Assembly (NCBI RefSeq): GCF_011057645.1
Contig: NZ_JAALGE010000001.1
Span: forward strand, 186,001 to 250,000
Source: Marisediminicola senii
Lineage (GTDB): Bacteria; Actinomycetota; Actinomycetes; Actinomycetales; Microbacteriaceae
Length of the DNA stretch: 64,000 bases
Direction: 5' to 3'
Shown here: positions 8,226 to 16,181 of the stretch, piece after piece
Numbering within the stretch: the stretch's first letter is position 1
Layout: every line of letters starts with the position of its first letter
Made by a program: the position numbers and the translations under genes
Notes under the pieces: generated by a model
Database searches by the model: none
What the model was told of the DNA's origin: nothing
What the model saw: only the letters and a program-made list of their open reading frames with translations

Positions 8226-8801
8226 CTAGCGCGCCCGGTTCAGCCAGGGCTGCAGGGCGCGCGTCACGAACGGCAGCACCCAGTAGGCCATGATCGGCGT
8301 CAGCACGATCGTCGTGATGAAGACCTTGGCGAGCGTCCACAGGTCGTCCCAGCCCGGAACGACAGCGACCGCGAGCAGGGTGAAGGCCAGGTTGACCGGA
8401 AAGAAGCCGAGCCAGATGCTGATCGCCTGCTTCCAGCGCGGCGGGCGCACCTGCGGCTCGGGTTCTGTGGAGCCCAGCTCGGTGGTCGCCGACGGGGCGT
8501 CGAACCAGCCCTCGATGCCGGTGCGCCGGTTGACCCGGCGCTCCTCGACCATCCCGCGGCCGAGGTCGAGCCATGCGCTGCGTTCCCCCGAGTTCTCCCA
8601 CGCGTCGAGGGTCTCGGCGTCGTCGAAGCGGTAGAGCATGTGCCATTCGTCGGAGGACGCCGATTCGCGCACCCACCCCGACCCGAGAAAACCCGGCCAG
8701 GTGTTGGCGAGGTTCACTCCGGACTGCACCCAGCGGGTGACCTCCGGAACGCGATCGGGGTCGACGGCACGCGTGATGGAGACGGTGACGGGAGCGCTCA
8801 T
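8226..8801 (-). CDS. Antibiotic biosynthesis monooxygenase-like protein with two membrane helices
   Basis: A 191-residue protein. The first 100 residues are a ferredoxin-like ABM domain (VTVSITRAVDPDR..., WPGFLGSGWVRE, WHMLYRFDDAETLDAWENS). The C-terminal third carries two hydrophobic helices after a basic RPPRWKQ segment, the layout of the COG3224 group. Such domains in quinol monooxygenases act without cofactors; here no substrate is known. The ATG overlaps the stop of the MarR-type gene (ATGA), so the pair is one operon. Its stop lies five bases from the convergent GNAT stop. Confidence 0.85.
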   Translation of the reverse strand: MSAPVTVSITRAVDPDRVPEVTRWVQSGVNLANTWPGFLGSGWVRESASSDEWHMLYRFDDAETLDAWENSGERSAWLDLGRGMVEERRVNRRTGIEGWFDAPSATTELGSTEPEPQVRPPRWKQAISIWLGFFPVNLAFTLLAVAVVPGWDDLWTLAKVFITTIVLTPIMAYWVLPFVTRALQPWLNRAR

Positions 8802-9436
8802 TGCTCCAGTATCGGCGGTCGCCGCTGATCGGATGGTTTCGCTGGTTTCGCGAGCTCGCGCGCATGGGCCGCGAGGCGGTCGGCGGCACCGCGAAGGTAG
8901 CGGCTGATCACCTCGCGCTCGGCCTCGGTGAATTCGAGCGACAGGTCGTCGAGGGCCACGAAGAGCGGGCCGAGTTCGCCGAGGATGCGGCCGACGGCCT
9001 CGCCGCGCGGCACGAGCGACACCCGCCGCCGGTCCTGCACGTCACGCGTCCGCGAGATGTGCCCGGCCTGCTCGAGGCGGTCGGCGAGTTCCGTCGCCGA
9101 GCCCGTGCTGATGCCCAAGCGCTGGCCGAGCTGGGCGGGCCCGAGCTGCGTGCCCTCCTGGTCCATGATGTGGCCCATCGCCGCGTAGTCGAGGTGGCGC
9201 AGGCCGACCCGGGTGGCGAGGGCGTGGTCGAGGGAGACCGACGCACGGTTCACCGAGCGCAGCGCCCACGAGAGTTCCTCGGCCGACATGCGCCCGCGCT
9301 CGACGGCTTCCGCCCTGTCGTCGCCTGCCCTGTCGTTGCCTGCCCTGTCGTTGCCTGCCCTGTCGTTGCGTGCCGTGTCGTCGCCTGAGCTGTCGGTGCC
9401 CGTTCCGGTGCCCATCGCCGCGTCATCCATGCCCAC
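8798..9436 (-). CDS. MarR family transcriptional regulator
   Basis: A 212-residue regulator. Residues from about 50 form a MarR winged helix: LRHLDYAAMGHI, the recognition region LGQRLGISTGSATELADRLEQAGH, and the wing RTRDVQDRRRVSLVPRGE. The first 45 residues are a low-complexity Asp/Arg/Ala tract (repeats of NDRAG) encoded by a 15-bp tandem repeat and absent from normal MarR proteins. The start may be GTG (used here) or ATG six bases later. It is divergent from the MFS exporter with about 110 bp between them, and co-transcribed with the ABM protein. A classical role would be ligand-relieved repression of the exporter. Confidence 0.9.
   Translation of the reverse strand: MGMDDAAMGTGTGTDSSGDDTARNDRAGNDRAGNDRAGDDRAEAVERGRMSAEELSWALRSVNRASVSLDHALATRVGLRHLDYAAMGHIMDQEGTQLGPAQLGQRLGISTGSATELADRLEQAGHISRTRDVQDRRRVSLVPRGEAVGRILGELGPLFVALDDLSLEFTEAEREVISRYLRGAADRLAAHARELAKPAKPSDQRRPPILEQ
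9313..9387. repeat. 15-bp tandem repeat inside MarR gene
   Basis: Five units of consensus CCCTGTCGTTGCCTG lie in frame in the 5' part of the marR-type gene, encoding repeated Asp-Arg-Ala-Gly-Asn on the minus strand. The number of units could change by slippage without shifting the frame. Confidence 0.8.
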
Positions 9437-9443
9437 ATACTAC

Positions 9444-9472
9444 TTGACAATTACCTCCGCAATGGAGAAACT
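9444..9472 (+). promoter_or_regulatory. Possible MFS promoter / MarR operator region
   Basis: A perfect -35 TTGACA (9444-9449) with a weak -10-like GAAACT 17 bases on points toward the MFS gene. Overlapping it is CTCC-GCAAT-GGAG (9456-9468), a short inverted repeat that could be part of a MarR site. Both readings are tentative. Confidence 0.35.
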
Positions 9473-9548
9473 CGGAAACGGAGCTACACGTCTTCACCAC
9501 CCATCTCGATCCATCCCCTCACCCCGGTTCGACCAGGAAGGCGACACC

Positions 9549-11120
9549 ATGACCACCCCGTCCACGCCGGCAATGGATGCTGCGCCCCCCGCGTCCTCCG
9601 CTGCCCCCGCCCTCACCGCGGCGCAGCTGCGCTCCCTGCTCATCGTGCTCTGCGCCGGCCTCGCGCTCGTGGTGGCCGGCAACTCCGCGCTCGCCATCGC
9701 GCTGCCCGATATCGCCGCAGACCTCGGAGCCGACCAGTCCGAACTCACCTGGATCATCGACGCCTACGCGCTCACCTTCGCCGCGCTGCTGCTCACGGCG
9801 GGCATCGCGGCCGACCGGGTGGGCAGGCGCACGATCCTCGTCATCGGGCTCGTGATCTTCGGCGCAGCGTCGCTCGCGGCGGCGTTCTCTCCCGACCCGG
9901 CCTGGTTCATCGGGCTGCGCGCCCTCTCTGGCATCGGTGCCGCCGCGGTCTTTCCCGTGACGCTGTCTGCCCTCGTCGACGCCTACCCGGAGGAGCGCCG
10001 CACCTTCGCCATCGGGGTGTGGTCCGGCGTCAGTTCGGCCGGCGCGGTGGCTGGCACCATCGTGGCCGGCGCCATGCTCGAGGTGTTCTGGTGGGGGAGC
10101 GTGCAGCTGCTGTTCGGCGGCGTCGCGCTGCTGCTCATCGTGCCCGTGCTGCTGCTCGTCGCCCAGAACCGCAATCCCGCGCTGTCGCTCGACCCCCTCG
10201 GTGCGCTGTGGTCGGTCGTGGCGCTCGCCGGCCTCGTGCTGGGCGTGGTCGAGGGGCCGCAGCGGGGTTGGCTCGATCCGGTGACGGTGGTGGCGCTCGT
10301 CGTCGGCGTGATCGGATTCGTGGCCTTCGTGGTGCACCAGCTCCGAGCATCCATACCGTCACTCGACGTGCGGCTGTTCACGAACCGTGGCCTGGCCGCG
10401 GGGTCGGTGATCGTGACCGTGCAGTTCTTCGCGTCGCTCGGGTTCTTCGTGCTGTCGCCGCAGTACCTGCAGATCGTGCTGGAGTACACGCCGCTGGGTG
10501 CAGCACTCGCCCTGCTCGTCGTGCCGGTCGGAGTCGGCGCGGGCATCGGCGCTGCCGCTGCGCTGAGCAGGAGGTTCGGCGCGAGGGTGCCAGGCGCGGT
10601 CGGCCTGCTGCTCATGGGCGTCGGGTTCGTCATCTTCGGCGTCGGCGTCACCGGCGGGCTCGATCCGTCGCTGTGGATGCTGGGGGCCGGCGTTCTCGTG
10701 TTCGGGGTGGGCTTCGGCATGGGAATCACCCCCGGCACCGAGCTCATCATCGACGGCCTTCCGGCGGACCGCCGCTCGGTCGCGAGCGCCGTGAACGACA
10801 TCACCCGCGAGGTCGGCGGCGTGCTCGGCATCGCCGTGCTCTCCAGCGTGCTGGTCTGGTTCTACCGCGACGACATCGCACCCGTGCTCGGCGGGTTGCC
10901 CACCGAGCTACAGGAGGTGGTCGACGCGGGGGCGGGCGCTGCCCTCGGCGTCGCGGGCTCGCTCGGGCCAGGGGGAGAGGCGCTCGCCGACGCCGCACGC
11001 GAGGCATTCGCCGTGGGGCTCAGCGCGTCGATGTTCGTCGGCGCCGTCGTGCTGGCGGTCGCCGCGGTCATCACGGCGGTGGTCGCCCCTCCGCGGACGC
11101 GCGAGGGGAAGGCGACATAA
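9549..11120 (+). CDS. MFS multidrug exporter, DHA2 (14-helix) family
   Basis: A 523-residue transporter with about 14 hydrophobic helices, the EmrB/QacA type of drug:H+ antiporter. It has the helix 1 motif GNSALAIALPDI, DQSELTWIIDAYALTFAALLL, motif A as ADRVGRRTILVIG, and motif C-like glycines in helix 5 (GVSSAGAVAGTIVAG). The ATG follows AGGAAGG at ideal spacing; upstream frame extension is only a shadow of the marR gene. It is divergent from the MarR/ABM operon and seven bases upstream of the hydrolase gene. Context suggests inducible export of a toxic organic compound. Confidence 0.93.
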   Translation: MTTPSTPAMDAAPPASSAAPALTAAQLRSLLIVLCAGLALVVAGNSALAIALPDIAADLGADQSELTWIIDAYALTFAALLLTAGIAADRVGRRTILVIGLVIFGAASLAAAFSPDPAWFIGLRALSGIGAAAVFPVTLSALVDAYPEERRTFAIGVWSGVSSAGAVAGTIVAGAMLEVFWWGSVQLLFGGVALLLIVPVLLLVAQNRNPALSLDPLGALWSVVALAGLVLGVVEGPQRGWLDPVTVVALVVGVIGFVAFVVHQLRASIPSLDVRLFTNRGLAAGSVIVTVQFFASLGFFVLSPQYLQIVLEYTPLGAALALLVVPVGVGAGIGAAAALSRRFGARVPGAVGLLLMGVGFVIFGVGVTGGLDPSLWMLGAGVLVFGVGFGMGITPGTELIIDGLPADRRSVASAVNDITREVGGVLGIAVLSSVLVWFYRDDIAPVLGGLPTELQEVVDAGAGAALGVAGSLGPGGEALADAAREAFAVGLSASMFVGAVVLAVAAVITAVVAPPRTREGKAT

Positions 11121-11127
11121 TCGAAGG

Positions 11128-11913
11128 GTGGAGTTCTTCGAGAGGCTGCGGCGACCGGCGACCACGCCCCTCCACGTTGCGATCGACGAGGGGTCGGGAC
11201 CGGTCGTCGTGCTGGTGCACGGCATCGCGTCATCGGCCGTGACGTTCGAGAACCTCGTTCCGCTCATCGTCGACCGGCACCGGGTTATCGCCGTCGACCT
11301 GATGGGCTTCGGCGAGTCGGTCGCCCCGGACGACGCGACGTTCACGATCGAGGAGCACGTCTCGGCGCTCGAGGACACCCTCGACACGCTCAGGCTGCGC
11401 GACCCGTTCGTGCTCGTCGGCCACTCGATGGGGTCGCTCATCGCGAGCCGGTACGCGGCCACCAACCGCAGGCGCATCTCGAAGCTGGTGCTGGTGAGCC
11501 CGCCCATCTACGTCGCCCCGACCGCGATCGGCGATCCGATCGAGCGGGCAGCGATGGGCCTGTACCTCAGGGCCTACGAGTACCTGCGCCTGAACAAGAC
11601 GTTCACGATGCGCAACGCGGCGTTCCTCGCGCGAATGTCGCCGATCAAGAACGTGCTCGAGGTCAGCGAACGCAACTGGACGGCGTTCGTGCAGTCGCTG
11701 CAGCAGTCCATCGAGTCGCAGACCGCGGTGAGCGACATCGCGTCGGTGCGGGTTCCGGTCGAGGTGGCCTACGGAACCCTCGACCCGTTCATCTTTCCCG
11801 CGGGGCTGCGCATCGTCGAGCAGATGCGGCACGTCACGGTGCACAAGGTCGACGCCGGCGACCACCTCGTGCGCAAGCGCCTGGCGCGGGTGGTCGCGGC
11901 CGCCATCGGCTAG
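11128..11913 (+). CDS. Alpha/beta hydrolase
   Basis: A 261-residue alpha/beta-fold hydrolase. It has the oxyanion-hole motif VLVHGIASS (about residue 31), the nucleophile elbow GHSMGS (about 97), the acid Asp in GTLDPFIFP and the catalytic His in AGDHLV near the end. There is no signal peptide. It starts at GTG eight bases after the exporter stop, with GAAGG before it, so it is almost certainly co-transcribed. It may detoxify an ester or lactone that the neighbouring exporter also handles; the substrate is unknown. Confidence 0.88.
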   Translation: MEFFERLRRPATTPLHVAIDEGSGPVVVLVHGIASSAVTFENLVPLIVDRHRVIAVDLMGFGESVAPDDATFTIEEHVSALEDTLDTLRLRDPFVLVGHSMGSLIASRYAATNRRRISKLVLVSPPIYVAPTAIGDPIERAAMGLYLRAYEYLRLNKTFTMRNAAFLARMSPIKNVLEVSERNWTAFVQSLQQSIESQTAVSDIASVRVPVEVAYGTLDPFIFPAGLRIVEQMRHVTVHKVDAGDHLVRKRLARVVAAAIG

Positions 11914-11934
11914 CTGCCCTCCGCGAGACGCGGC

Positions 11935-12753
11935 TCACGCGAGGTGCGGTGCCCGCACGCGCAACACGACGGTGACCGCGACGACCGCCACCACCGCGAC
12001 GATGGCGGCGACGGCGGCCGGTGTCGACAGCAGGTCACCGCTGAGGCGGGCGACGGCCACCCAGGCGAGGCCCCAGCACAGTGACGCGGTCGGCGCGAGG
12101 CGACCCCGGCCGTAGACGGCGAGCAACAGGCCAACGAGTCCGGCCACGGCGATGATGACGACGGCCCAGGCATCCATGCCCAGTCCGAAACCGTCGAACC
12201 CCTGCGCGACGAGCAGCGCCGTGGTGTTCGCGGCGGTCGCGACGCAGACCCAGCCGAGGTACAGCCCGACCGTGCCGTCGGCCACGATCGCCTCGACGAT
12301 GCCGCCGGGGCGGGTCTCGACGGTGATGAGGAACGCCCATACCAGCACGGCGAGCAGCAGCACGATGACCGGCACGCTCAGGGGCAGCAGGTCGAACTGG
12401 ATGGAGAGGATCCACGCGGCATTGAGGATGAGGGAGGCGGCGATCGGGTAGCCGAGGCGCCGCTGTCGGGGGGCGCTCTTCTGCGCGGGCAACAACTGCC
12501 AGATCGCGTAGGCGATGAGGCCGAGGTAGATGACCGACCAGATGCCGAATGCGGGGCCCCCCGGCGCGATCGGGGTCGCGTCCGCCGCGAGCGCCCCGCC
12601 CGCGGCATCCTGGATAGGGGTTCCCCCGGCGGCGCCCGAGCCGATGAACGACCCGACGATCGCGACAACCGCGCTGGCCAGAACGGTGAGCTGGCGCGCC
12701 AGGTCGTTCGGGGCGGTCGTCACGTCGGGGTTCGTCGGGTTGAGGTTCGTCAT
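11935..12753 (-). CDS. TspO/MBR-related membrane protein
   Basis: A 272-residue integral membrane protein with about seven hydrophobic helices. Local matches to TspO/MBR (tryptophan-rich sensory protein) are PAFGIWSVIYLGLIAYAIWQ, LNAAWIL, and TAANTTALL. It is longer than the usual 160-residue TspO, as in many actinobacterial members. TspO proteins bind porphyrins and act in stress signalling; that function is not established for this long type. A 33-residue disordered N-terminus rich in Asn and Pro precedes the first helix. It is convergent with the hydrolase gene, 21 bases from its stop. Confidence 0.7.
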   Translation of the reverse strand: MTNLNPTNPDVTTAPNDLARQLTVLASAVVAIVGSFIGSGAAGGTPIQDAAGGALAADATPIAPGGPAFGIWSVIYLGLIAYAIWQLLPAQKSAPRQRRLGYPIAASLILNAAWILSIQFDLLPLSVPVIVLLLAVLVWAFLITVETRPGGIVEAIVADGTVGLYLGWVCVATAANTTALLVAQGFDGFGLGMDAWAVVIIAVAGLVGLLLAVYGRGRLAPTASLCWGLAWVAVARLSGDLLSTPAAVAAIVAVVAVVAVTVVLRVRAPHLA

Positions 12754-12809
12754 GGCGCCGATCGTAGCGGTGTACCCCGTCTGAGTACGCGCCGACCGGC
12801 GCCGTGGCG

Positions 12810-13190
12810 CTACTCGGCTGCGGGGGCCTGCTTCTTCTGCTCGGCGATCTTGGCGTGCACGTCGTCCATGTCGAGGGCCTTCACGGCGTCGATGACCTGC
12901 TCGAGGGCGGGTGCCGGCAGAGCGCCGGGCTGCGAGAACACGAGCACCCCATCGCGGAACGCCATCAGGGTGGGGATCGAGGTGATGCCTGCGGCGCCGG
13001 CGAGCTGCTGCTCGGCCTCGGTGTCGACCTTCGCGAAGGTCACGTCCTGGTGCTGCTCGCTGGCGTTCTCGTAGATCGGGGCAAAGGCCTTGCAGGGGCC
13101 GCACCAGTCGGCCCAGAAGTCCACGAGGGTGATTCCGGGTGCGGTGACGGTCTCTTCGAATGCTTCGGTGGTCAGGGTGACGGTGCTCAT
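12810..13190 (-). CDS. trxA: Thioredoxin
   Basis: A 126-residue thioredoxin with the active site WADWCGPCK (two redox cysteines near residue 30), the cis-proline in ITSIPTLMAF, and the typical FAKVDTEAEQQLA strand. It is about 15 residues longer than E. coli Trx1 owing to a charged C-terminal tail (AKIAEQKKQAPAAE). It reduces protein disulfides in the cytosol with thioredoxin reductase, which is not encoded here. It starts at ATG after AAAGGAAGG. It may also serve the thioredoxin-type arsenate reductase encoded 2.4 kb away. Confidence 0.93.
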   Translation of the reverse strand: MSTVTLTTEAFEETVTAPGITLVDFWADWCGPCKAFAPIYENASEQHQDVTFAKVDTEAEQQLAGAAGITSIPTLMAFRDGVLVFSQPGALPAPALEQVIDAVKALDMDDVHAKIAEQKKQAPAAE

Positions 13191-13305
13191 GGTGCCTTCC
13201 TTTCGTAGGGGGCGCTGGGCTCGCACGTGCCGTCGGGCTCGGTGCCCGTGACTGCGATGCCTGTGGGGGTCAACGCGTGACCCGGCCCGAAAAGTCCCTG
13301 ACTGC

Positions 13306-13935
13306 TCAGCCGACGGTCAGCAGGTCGGTGAGCGGAAGGCGGGTGCGCGGGGCGATCTCGCGCTGGCGCGCGGGTTCGGCGAGGGCGTCGGCGGGCCCGA
13401 CGACCCCTACCGCCGAGATCGACATCGGCGCGAAGCGGTCGGGGAGTCGCAGGGCGACGCCCAGGCCGGTGGCGTCGAACCCGCCGATCTGGTGCACGTG
13501 CAGGCCGTCGTGGTGCGCCTGGATGGTGAAGTGGGCGACGGCGCCGCCGAGGTCGTAACGGGCCCACGGGCGGGCTGAACCGTCGGCGCCCTCGAGCTCG
13601 GCGATGTTGACGACGAGCAGGGCGGCGGAGCCGGCCCACGCGGCATTGAAGCCGACGAGGTGGGCGACGATGGTGTCGAATTCGGGCGTTCCGCGGCGGG
13701 CGACGATGAACCGCCATGGCTGGCTGTTCGAGGCCGACGGCGACCAGCGCGCCGCCTCGAGCGCCGCAGTGACCTGCGCGTCGGTGACGATCGCGTGCTG
13801 GTCGAACGACCGGGGGCTCCAGCGCTCCGCGAGCACGGGGTGGATGGGTTCGCTGGTGTGGGCGGTACGGGGAGCGGGAGCCGGAGCGGGGGCGGCCTGG
13901 GCGGCCTCGGTAGCGGCGGGTGCAGCAGTAGACAC
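13306..13935 (-). CDS. Nitroreductase family protein
   Basis: A 209-residue FMN oxidoreductase of the nitroreductase family. The family's opening is ERWSPRSFD, followed by EAARWSPSASNSQPWRFIV, an FMN phosphate-binding and substrate loop. Late HIGG-type glycines (HQIGGFDATG) and a C-terminal Arg-rich stretch complete the fold. Members use NAD(P)H to reduce nitro groups, quinones or flavins. The first 25 residues are an Ala/Pro-rich tail not needed for the fold. It starts at GTG with GGAAGGA eight bases upstream. Confidence 0.88.
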   Translation of the reverse strand: MSTAAPAATEAAQAAPAPAPAPRTAHTSEPIHPVLAERWSPRSFDQHAIVTDAQVTAALEAARWSPSASNSQPWRFIVARRGTPEFDTIVAHLVGFNAAWAGSAALLVVNIAELEGADGSARPWARYDLGGAVAHFTIQAHHDGLHVHQIGGFDATGLGVALRLPDRFAPMSISAVGVVGPADALAEPARQREIAPRTRLPLTDLLTVG

Positions 13936-14057
13936 GGTGATGTCCTTCCGTCAGAGCGATCGATGCGGAGCCACCGACGTCATTGGGGTCACGCTCCGCT
14001 GCGATCAAACTGCGTGGGAGACCGGTGTATTCCTTTGCATGAGAATATTCGCCGGGG

Positions 14058-15551
14058 TCAGGCCGTGCCGATGACCGACAGCCAGCCGGCCAGTGCGAGC
14101 AGGCTGATCGCCAGCACGGGAATGGTCAGCACGATGCCGACCCGGAAGTACTTTCCCCAGCCGATGTGGATGCCCTTCTTGTCGAGCACGTGCAGCCACA
14201 GCAGGGTCGCGAGACTGCCGATCGGGGTGATCTTGGGCCCGAGGTCCGATCCGATGACGTTGGCGTAGATCATCGCCTCGTGCGTGAGGCCGGTCGCCCC
14301 TGCGGCGCCGATGGCGAGGGCGGCGATAAGCACGGTCGGCATGTTGTTCATCAGCGACGCGAGGATCGCGACGACGAAGCCGACGCCGAGCGCGGTGGCG
14401 AGCACGCCGTTGTCACCGAAGATGCTGAACAGCTCGGCGAGGCGGTCGGTCAGGCCCTGGTTGCGCAGGCCGTAGACCACCAGGTACATGCCGATGCTGA
14501 AGAGCACGATCTGCCAGGGGGCTTCCCGGAGTATCCGGCCGACGGCGATGGGCCGGTACGCGGTCTGGGTCGCGGTGGGGCTGGAGATCGAGGTGCTGTC
14601 GGTCGCGTCCGCGGCCGCGGTCGTCGCCATGGCGTCCCTGGCGGCACGTCGCTTCGACATCGACCGGGGCCCCGAACCGCCACGCCCCGAACCCGCGTGC
14701 CCCGAACCCGCGCGCCCGGAGCCACCGCGCCTCCGGAACAGGATCGCGGGCTGTCGCGATGCCACGACGATGAGCCCGAGCGCCGCCACGCCCGTCACGA
14801 CCGAGAGGGGAACGTGCAGCGGGTCGGCCGCGAAATACCCGACAAGCAGGAACCCCAGAACGACCCACCCCGCGCGAAAGGTCACCCGATCGGTGATCGC
14901 GGTGGCGGGGAGCGGGAGCGCTGAGGCGTCGTAGGTGCGGGGGATGCTTTTGAAGAAGTACAGGAACAGCACTCCGAGGCTCGCGAGCACGGTGACGATC
15001 CCGACCGGCACCATCACCATGGCGTAGCGCGCGAAGCTGATGTCGAAGAAGTCGGCCGACACGATGTTGACGAGGTTCGAGACCACGAGCGGCAGGCTGC
15101 CGGCGTCGGCGATGAAACCCGTCGCGATGACGAAGCCGAGCGACGCCTTCGTCGAGAACTTGAGGGCGAGGAGCATCTGGATGACGATCGGCGTCAGGAT
15201 GAGGGCCGCGCCGTCGTTGGCGAACACCGCCGCGATCACGGCACCCAGCAGCACGATGAGCATGAACAGCACCCGGCCGCGTCCGCGACCCCAGCGGGCG
15301 ACGTGCAGGGCGGCCCATTCGAAGAACCCCGACTCGTCGAGGATCAGCGAGATGATGATGATCCCGATGAACGCCAGGGTCGCGTTCCAGACGATGTCGA
15401 ACACCGTCGGGATGTCGGAGAACTGCACGATCGTGGTGGCAAGGGCCAGCACAGCACCGCCGAGTGCGCTCCAGCCGATGCCGAGCCCGCGGGGCTGCCA
15501 GATCACCAGCGTCAGGGTGACCACGAAGATGAGGACGGCGACGATGGTCAT
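14058..15551 (-). CDS. arsB: Arsenical pump membrane protein ArsB-like
   Basis: A 497-residue permease of the ArsB/NhaD (ion transporter) superfamily that would expel arsenite. About 11-12 helices are seen. Signature regions include [16 protein letters not shown], the re-entrant [14 protein letters not shown], and the mirrored MNNMPTVL...[22 protein letters not shown] in the second half, the classical ArsB ending. The cytoplasmic loop between the halves is unusually long (about 65 residues) and low-complexity, with GSGRAGSG-type repeats. It is divergent from arsC with an ArsR-like palindrome between them. No arsR lies in the window. Confidence 0.9.
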   Translation of the reverse strand: MTIVAVLIFVVTLTLVIWQPRGLGIGWSALGGAVLALATTIVQFSDIPTVFDIVWNATLAFIGIIIISLILDESGFFEWAALHVARWGRGRGRVLFMLIVLLGAVIAAVFANDGAALILTPIVIQMLLALKFSTKASLGFVIATGFIADAGSLPLVVSNLVNIVSADFFDISFARYAMVMVPVGIVTVLASLGVLFLYFFKSIPRTYDASALPLPATAITDRVTFRAGWVVLGFLLVGYFAADPLHVPLSVVTGVAALGLIVVASRQPAILFRRRGGSGRAGSGHAGSGRGGSGPRSMSKRRAARDAMATTAAADATDSTSISSPTATQTAYRPIAVGRILREAPWQIVLFSIGMYLVVYGLRNQGLTDRLAELFSIFGDNGVLATALGVGFVVAILASLMNNMPTVLIAALAIGAAGATGLTHEAMIYANVIGSDLGPKITPIGSLATLLWLHVLDKKGIHIGWGKYFRVGIVLTIPVLAISLLALAGWLSVIGTA

Positions 15552-15615
15552 GCGGGCAGTCTCCCTGGGTGGATGCGGCAGCAAACGGCGCGTGCCGATA
15601 TTGTCATACCGAAAC

Positions 15616-15633
15616 CATAGATGATCACCTATG
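15616..15633. promoter_or_regulatory. ArsR-like operator palindrome
   Basis: CATAGATGATCACCTATG matches its own reverse complement at 16 of 18 positions, and AA/TT pairs extend it one base further out on each side. It sits in the 90-bp gap between divergent arsB and arsC, eight bases before the arsC ATG. An AT-rich palindrome centred on TGATCA fits the operators of ArsR/SmtB repressors; the actual regulator is not in the window. Confidence 0.6.
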
Positions 15634-15641
15634 CTTACCTC

Positions 15642-16052
15642 ATGACCGACAAGCCCACAGTCCTCTTCGTCTGCATCCACAACGCCGGCCGCTCGCAGAT
15701 GGCCGCCGGCTACATGCGCGAACTCTCCGGCGGAGCCGTCGAGGTTCGCTCCGGCGGGTCAGAGCCCGGCGACCAGATCAACCCGATGGCGATCGAGGTG
15801 ATGGCCGAGGAGGGCATCGACATCTCGCAGGCCATTCCACAGCTGATGACCACCGAGCAGGTACGCGACTCCGACGTCGTCATCACCATGGGGTGCGGCG
15901 ACGTGTGCCCGATCTTCCCGGGCAAGCGCTATGAGGACTGGGAGCTCGTCGACCCCAAGGACAAGAGCGCCGACGAAGTGCGCCCCATTCGCGACGACAT
16001 CAAGTCGCGCATCGAGAAGCTGCTCGCCGAGCTCATCCCCGCGAAGGCCTGA
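15642..16052 (+). CDS. arsC: Arsenate reductase ArsC (low-molecular-weight phosphatase type)
   Basis: A 136-residue arsenate reductase with the LMW-phosphatase fold. The P-loop CIHNAGR (C11 to R17, CX5R) is the nucleophile loop. GCGDVCP (about 84-90) supplies the two resolving cysteines of thioredoxin-linked ArsC, though mycothiol-linked actinobacterial enzymes look similar. It reduces arsenate to arsenite for ArsB to export. The ATG at MTDKP was preferred to an in-frame ATG seven codons upstream, because that one lies inside the operator palindrome. Confidence 0.93.
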   Translation: MTDKPTVLFVCIHNAGRSQMAAGYMRELSGGAVEVRSGGSEPGDQINPMAIEVMAEEGIDISQAIPQLMTTEQVRDSDVVITMGCGDVCPIFPGKRYEDWELVDPKDKSADEVRPIRDDIKSRIEKLLAELIPAKA

Positions 16053-16070
16053 CCGTGGACGTCAGCGGGG

Positions 16071-16136
16071 GTGCTGTTCGTGTGCAAGCGGAACGCCGGC
16101 CGGTCGCAGATGGCGGCGTCGCGGTGGTCAGGACTC
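16071..16136 (+). pseudogene. Fragment of a second arsC / LMW phosphatase gene
   Basis: Eighteen bases after arsC a frame reads [17 protein letters not shown], the first strand and CX5R loop of the same family. It is similar to but not identical with the intact copy (CKRNAGR against CIHNAGR). Similarity ends after about 20 codons, where the sequence runs into the convergent mmuM gene. The rest of the gene is gone, so this is a 5' remnant of a tandem paralogue. Confidence 0.75.
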
Positions 16137-16156
16137 GCTAGCAGTTCGGCTGCGCG

Positions 16157-16181
16157 CCCGCATCACCTCTCGTGGTGCGGG
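16157..16181 (-). terminator. Hairpin overlapping the end of mmuM
   Basis: A 10-bp stem (CCCGCATCAC at 16157-16166 with GTGGTGCGGG at 16172-16181, one G-T pair) spans the last codons and stop of mmuM. It lies between convergent coding ends and could terminate either transcript. Confidence 0.5.

Noticed and set aside
9313-9387. A CRISPR-like repeat array
   Set aside because: The 15-bp units have no spacers and lie in frame inside a marR-type gene; no cas genes are present.
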